64,000 nt of DNA. It comes from Streptomyces sp. NBC_01571 (GTDB taxonomy: Bacteria; Actinomycetota; Actinomycetes; Streptomycetales; Streptomycetaceae). The position numbers and the translations under genes are program-made. Below the pieces are notes generated by a model. The model had not been told where the DNA came from, ran no database searches, and saw only the letters and a list, made by a program, of their open reading frames with translations. The DNA is taken from NCBI RefSeq assembly GCF_026339875.1, contig NZ_JAPEPZ010000001.1, forward strand, positions 4,774,001-4,838,000, in the 5' to 3' direction. Shown here one piece after another: positions 61,186-64,000 of the stretch. Numbering within the stretch: the stretch's first letter is position 1; every line of letters starts with the position of its first letter.

Positions 61186-61362
61186 ATGCCTCACGCGACA
61201 GCCTCGCACGCAAATGGTCTCGCCGCTGCGATTCGGCACACTGAATCTTGGTTTCGACGAGGCAGTGCAGGTATCACAACTACCTCTGCAGCCCCAGGAG
61301 TTGACAGAGCCGGACCGGACGGGCAGGGGTCCGGCAGCAGGCTCGACGGCGCCCCGCGGTGA
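61186..61362 (+). CDS. Possible small protein (58 aa)
   Basis: Forward frame MPHATASHANGLAAAIRHTESWFRRGSAGI..., ending in a Gly/Ser/Asp/Pro-rich tail. No domain or signal peptide. CTCAGG lies upstream at usable distance. It lies between two reverse genes. Only modest support; it may be chance. Confidence 0.35.
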   Translation: MPHATASHANGLAAAIRHTESWFRRGSAGITTTSAAPGVDRAGPDGQGSGSRLDGAPR

Positions 61363-61620
61363 CCCGGACCGCGCCTTGCGTGCCCTGTCCGGCGGGCTCC
61401 CGGGCGCGGACCCCGGGGTCCGGCCGAAGCCGGGCCCCGCGGCCCGCGCCCGGGGGCTGCCCCTCGCGGGCTCAGGGCCGGGGGACGCGCACCGAGGTGT
61501 CGACGTCCGCCCACGGCCACCGGACGCAGACGCTCCGTACGGAACACCCGCCGTCCGCGGCACACACACCGTCCACGGCCACCGGCCGGCTGTCCGCCGC
61601 CCGCCGCCGCCCGTGGCGCG

Positions 61621-62313
61621 TCAGCGCTTCGCGACGAACACGTGGGACGCGACGTCCGACTCCAGCTCGGCCGCCTCACCACCGCTGCCGACGAGCACGC
61701 CGCCCGCCGACTCCGTCACGCTCACCACGGAGCCGGGCTGCACACCCGCCCGGCGCAGGGTGTACATCAGCTGCGCGTCCGTCTGGATGGGCTCGCCGAT
61801 CCGGCGTACGACGACGGTCTTGCCGTCCAGGCCCGGGTCGAGCTCGGCCAGCGACACCATGCCCTCGTCCAGGAACGGGTCGGCGCCGTCCTTCTCGCCG
61901 AGTTCCTCCAGACCGGGGATCGGGTTGCCGTACGGCGACTCGGTCGGGTGGCGCAGCAGCTCCAGGACGCGCCGCTCGACGGCCTCGCTCATCACGTGCT
62001 CCCAGCGGCAGGCCTCGGCGTGCACCTGCTCCCACTCCAGGCCGATCACGTCGACGAGCAGGCACTCGGCCAGGCGGTGCTTGCGCATCACCCGGGTGGC
62101 CAGGCGGCGGCCCTCGTCGGTGAGCTCCAGGTGCCGGTCGCTGGCGACCGCCACCAGGCCGTCGCGCTCCATGCGGGCCACCGTCTGGCTGACCGTCGGT
62201 CCGCTCTGGTCGAGCCGCTCGGCGATCCGGGCGCGCATGGGGACCACGCCTTCCTCCTCCAGCTCGAGGATGGTGCGGAGATACATCTCCGTGGTGTCGA
62301 TCAGTCCGGACAT
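61621..62313 (-). CDS. dmdR1: DmdR1, iron-dependent DtxR-family repressor
   Basis: 230 residues, the length of S. coelicolor DmdR1. Winged HTH (about 5-70: DTTEMYLRTILELEEEGVVPMRARIAERLDQSGPTVSQTVARMERDGLV), dimerisation domain with metal ligands (Cys in ECLLVDVIGL, His/Glu in EHVMSEAVERRVLELL) and a C-terminal SH3-like FeoA domain (about 150-230). It represses siderophore and iron genes when Fe2+ is present. ATG 62313. In S. coelicolor an antiparallel gene, adm, overlaps it; a long forward frame is also open here (see next entry). Confidence 0.93.
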   Translation of the reverse strand: MSGLIDTTEMYLRTILELEEEGVVPMRARIAERLDQSGPTVSQTVARMERDGLVAVASDRHLELTDEGRRLATRVMRKHRLAECLLVDVIGLEWEQVHAEACRWEHVMSEAVERRVLELLRHPTESPYGNPIPGLEELGEKDGADPFLDEGMVSLAELDPGLDGKTVVVRRIGEPIQTDAQLMYTLRRAGVQPGSVVSVTESAGGVLVGSGGEAAELESDVASHVFVAKR

Positions 62314-62376
62314 ACGTGCCCCTCGATTAGCTCTGCCGGAGGCTCGGTGGCTCACCGGCTTGTGCGCTGGCGCTGA
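61642..62376 (+). CDS. Possible Adm-type gene antiparallel to dmdR1
   Basis: A 244-codon forward frame (MGRDVRLQLGRLTTAADEHAARRL...) lies almost fully inside dmdR1 on the other strand. In S. coelicolor the antiparallel gene adm was reported to overlap dmdR1 and affect antibiotics and siderophores. The frame's codons are dictated by the opposite gene, so openness alone is weak proof. It is listed because of that precedent only. Confidence 0.25.
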   Translation: MGRDVRLQLGRLTTAADEHAARRLRHAHHGAGLHTRPAQGVHQLRVRLDGLADPAYDDGLAVQARVELGQRHHALVQERVGAVLLAEFLQTGDRVAVRRLGRVAQQLQDAPLDGLAHHVLPAAGLGVHLLPLQADHVDEQALGQAVLAHHPGGQAAALVGELQVPVAGDRHQAVALHAGHRLADRRSALVEPLGDPGAHGDHAFLLQLEDGAEIHLRGVDQSGHTCPSISSAGGSVAHRLVRWR

Positions 62377-62762
62377 ACTCAATTCTGACGCATACCACTG
62401 ACAACCGTGCCTCGCCGGGGGAACCACACGATGACGAGTGTCTCCGCCGCCTCCGCGGCGACGCGGGCCGAGGCCCGGCCGGACCGGACACGGCCGGCGC
62501 CCGGACGGACGTCCCGGGTCGGGCGTGGTCCACAGGTGTGCGGCGCCCCGCGGGCGGGGGTGGTGCCCGCGGGCGGGCGGCTCCGCCGTCGGGCCGCGCG
62601 TCGGCGGCCCCGCGCCCAGTGTCGCTCTCGCGGGCCGTATTGACAGCGCACTGGTCCAGACCGCAACGTGATCCGCGACACGACGGGAGCAAGGCCGTGC
62701 CGGGCCGCCGGTTCGACCGCTCGCCGGCCCTGTGCCGACGCGACTTCTAAGGGGCTTCGCCG
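62314..62762. other. Divergent region between dmdR1 and the SIS gene
   Basis: 449 bases without a supported gene apart from the dmdR1 start. Contains a DasR-type site at 62650-62665 and, by position, both promoters. Arg/Pro/Gly-rich frames here are compositional. Confidence 0.5.
62650..62665. promoter_or_regulatory. Probable DasR-responsive element (dre)
   Basis: ACTGGTCCAGACCGCA resembles the DasR dre consensus ACTGGTCTAGACCACT in most positions. DasR represses aminosugar genes. It lies 98 bases before the SIS gene start. Confidence 0.6.
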
Positions 62763-63518
62763 ATGAGCGACAGCAAGCTGGCCGGGCAGTTCTTCGACGC
62801 CGCGATCGGCCTGCTGCAGCGGGTGCGGGACGAGTGCGCCGAGGACGTCGAGGCGGCCGGCGCCCTCATCGCCGACACCGTCGCGGAAGGCGGCCGGCTG
62901 TTCGCCTTCGGCGCCGGGCACTCCTCGCTCGCCGCGCAGGACGTCGTCTACCGCGCGGGCGGTCTCGCCCTGATGAACCTGCTCACGGTGCCGGGCGTGG
63001 TCGGCGTCGACGTCATGCCGGCGACGCTGGGCTCCGCCCTGGAGCGGGTCGACGGCCTCGCGAGCGCGGTCCTGGACTGCAGCCCGCTCCGCTCCGGCGA
63101 CCTCCTCGTGATCATCTCCCTGTCGGGCCGCAACGCACTCCCCGTCGAGATGGCCATGAACGCCCGCGCGCTGGGCGTGAGGGTCATCGGGGTCACCTCG
63201 GTCGCCTACGCCTCGGAGACGACGTCCCGGCACGTCTCGGGCACGTATCTGAAGGACCACTGCGACATCGTCCTCGACTCGAAGATCGCGGTCGGTGACG
63301 CGGAACTGACCCTGGACGCCATCGACGCCCCCTTCGCCCCCGCCTCCACGGTCGTCACGTCGGCCCTGCTCCAGGCCGTCATGGCCACGGCCGCGGGCGC
63401 GCTGGCCGGGCGCGGCATCGAGCCGCCGCTGTTGCGCTCGGGCAACGTGGACGGCGGCCACGAGTGGAACGGCCGCGTGATGACGGAGTACGGGGACCGG
63501 ATCTTCTACCGGCGCTGA
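62763..63518 (+). CDS. nagS: SIS-domain sugar-phosphate protein, NagS-like (GlcNAc-6P dehydratase)
   Basis: 251 residues of the SIS fold: LFAFGAGHSSLAAQDVVYRAGG, LLVIISLSGRNALPVEMAMNARALGVRVIGVTS and a C-terminal NVDGGHEWNGRVMTEYGDRIFYRR. The phosphosugar-binding Ser/Gly loops are in GAGHSS and SLSGRN. It corresponds to SCO4393, for which I recall a GlcNAc-6-phosphate dehydratase role in aminosugar toxicity. A DasR-type site upstream supports aminosugar control. ATG 62763 with AAGGGG. The symbol is given with moderate confidence. Confidence 0.85.
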   Translation: MSDSKLAGQFFDAAIGLLQRVRDECAEDVEAAGALIADTVAEGGRLFAFGAGHSSLAAQDVVYRAGGLALMNLLTVPGVVGVDVMPATLGSALERVDGLASAVLDCSPLRSGDLLVIISLSGRNALPVEMAMNARALGVRVIGVTSVAYASETTSRHVSGTYLKDHCDIVLDSKIAVGDAELTLDAIDAPFAPASTVVTSALLQAVMATAAGALAGRGIEPPLLRSGNVDGGHEWNGRVMTEYGDRIFYRR

Positions 63519-63618
63519 GCCGCCCGGCCAGGACATCGGCACCCAGCCTTCCGAAGGTCCTACAGGTCCCGGAGGCCCCAGACCCCCGGAACGCCCTCCC
63601 GAGGCCCTCGCGCCGCGC

Positions 63619-64000
63619 CTACGGCCGCTCCACCAGCCCCTCCAGGTCCAGCGCCATGGCGATCCGCACCGCCACGTCCTCCGCGTACATGGCGTCCGTG
63701 CGCTCGAACTGGCTGCGCCCCGCCCCGCGCAGAAACGTCACGACACCCAGCGTCCGCCCCCGGCTGCGCAGCACCGCGCACAGGGCGTGCACCGAGTCCG
63801 CCGGCCACTGGCGGGCCACGGCCCACTCCCGCGTCCGCTCGGGCGTGCTCTCTCCGGAGCTGGCCCGTACGGACCCGGCCCGCTCCACGCACTGCAGCGC
63901 GGGGTGCCCCTCGGCGTACCGCACGGGCAGCCCGGCCTTTCCGGTGAGCAGACTCGGCCCCGGCGCCCCGGCCGGCGTCGCGGTGGCCCGTACGAGCCGC
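63619..64000 (-). CDS. GAF-type sensory protein, C-terminal part (partial, N-terminus beyond right edge)
   Basis: The reverse strand is open from the right edge to a TAG at 63619, so the 5' end is missing. The visible part reads RLVRATATPAGAPGPSLLTGKAGLPVRYAEGHPALQCVERAGSVRASSG...WPADSVHALCAVLRSRGRTLGVVTFLRGAGRSQFERTDAMYAEDVAVRIAMALDLEGLVERP. ALCAVLRSRGRTLGVVTFLRG and AEDVAVRIAMALD are typical GAF-domain strands and the helix before an output domain in Streptomyces SpoIIE-type or PAS/GAF sensory proteins. No more can be said without the rest. Confidence 0.75.
   Translation of the reverse strand, partial: RLVRATATPAGAPGPSLLTGKAGLPVRYAEGHPALQCVERAGSVRASSGESTPERTREWAVARQWPADSVHALCAVLRSRGRTLGVVTFLRGAGRSQFERTDAMYAEDVAVRIAMALDLEGLVERP

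Larger units (their letters stand above)
60700..61620. other. Long region between hydrolase and dmdR1 genes
   Basis: 921 bases. 60890-60905 has a LexA-like palindrome, TCGAAT-AGAC-ATTCGA. A 58-codon forward frame runs from ATG 61186 to 61362 with near-Streptomyces codon use but weak ribosome site (MPHATASHANGLAAAIRHTES...). The rest shows no gene. The region probably holds the hydrolase promoter. Confidence 0.5.

Noticed and set aside
1..64000. KstR or KstR2 operators for the steroid-like genes
   Set aside because: Neither mycobacterial consensus was seen; the CTGAC palindrome is different.
1..64000. CRISPR arrays, tRNA or rRNA genes, intact insertion sequences or prophage
   Set aside because: No regularly spaced repeats, no tRNA-like or rRNA sequence and no transposase or integrase frames recognised.

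Overview
The window is chromosomal DNA of a Streptomyces. It has very high GC with GC-biased third positions, GTG/TTG starts and ATGA/GTGA overlaps. It also carries a recognisable conserved core: afsR, afsS, afsK, an AfsK-binding-protein-like VOC gene, a TetR gene, an ECF sigma/anti-sigma pair, purU, an SCO4402-family gene, dmdR1 and a SIS-domain gene of the nagS type. From memory these run in the same order as S. coelicolor SCO4426 down to SCO4393; I could not check that by alignment.

Blocks of acyl-CoA catabolic genes are interleaved with this core. Left block (1-5.3 kb): D-aminoacylase-like amidohydrolase (cut by the left edge), two luciferase-like oxidoreductases, an SDR and an amidohydrolase. 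Next come afsR and afsS (5.5-8.85 kb). A second catabolic block (9-13.1 kb: FadD3-like ligase, Ltp2-like protein, DUF35 protein, crotonase) separates afsS from a small secreted protein, afsK, the VOC gene and the TetR gene (13.1-17.8 kb). The third and largest stretch (18-45.9 kb) holds four acyl-CoA dehydrogenases, a second Ltp-like protein, a second DUF35 protein, an NDP-forming acyl-CoA synthetase, a crotonase, an HsaB-like flavin reductase, an alcohol dehydrogenase, an SDR, a cyclase-family protein, a second amidohydrolase and a second AMP-forming ligase. It is interrupted by housekeeping or regulatory genes (XRE/DUF397, PNPOx, GNATs, MFS, GlxA-type regulator, HATPase). From 45.9 kb to the right edge the genes are conserved Streptomyces chromosome: EF-hand protein, STAS, sigma/anti-sigma, purU, solute-binding lipoprotein, TPR regulator, ABC exporter, alpha/beta hydrolase, dmdR1, SIS protein and a partial GAF-type protein.

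The main discovery is a shared operator. The palindrome CTGAC-N5-GTCAG, extended consensus TATCTGAC-N4C-GTCAGATA, occurs 11 times exactly and 4 more times with one or two changes. Nearly all copies lie in promoter regions of the catabolic genes, and none lies in the core region right of 45.9 kb. It ties about 25 scattered genes into one regulon and marks several divergent promoters. The gene content resembles the mycobacterial igr/cholesterol side-chain set (ltp2, DUF35, fadE28/fadE29, fadD3, hsaB-like), but steroid ring-cleavage genes (hsaC, hsaD, ipdAB, kshA, kstD) are absent here. I therefore infer degradation of a branched or alicyclic CoA-activated acid rather than a proven steroid pathway. 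The regulator is unidentified; the TetR gene at 17.2 kb is the nearest candidate, but its own promoter carries no good site.

Other regulatory signals include a PHO/AfsR-type direct repeat upstream of afsS, a DasR-type site upstream of the SIS gene, strong terminators at 17.87 and 52.63 kb, REP-like inverted repeats at 49.5 kb and a LexA-like palindrome at 60.9 kb. I saw no rRNA, tRNA, CRISPR array or intact insertion sequence.
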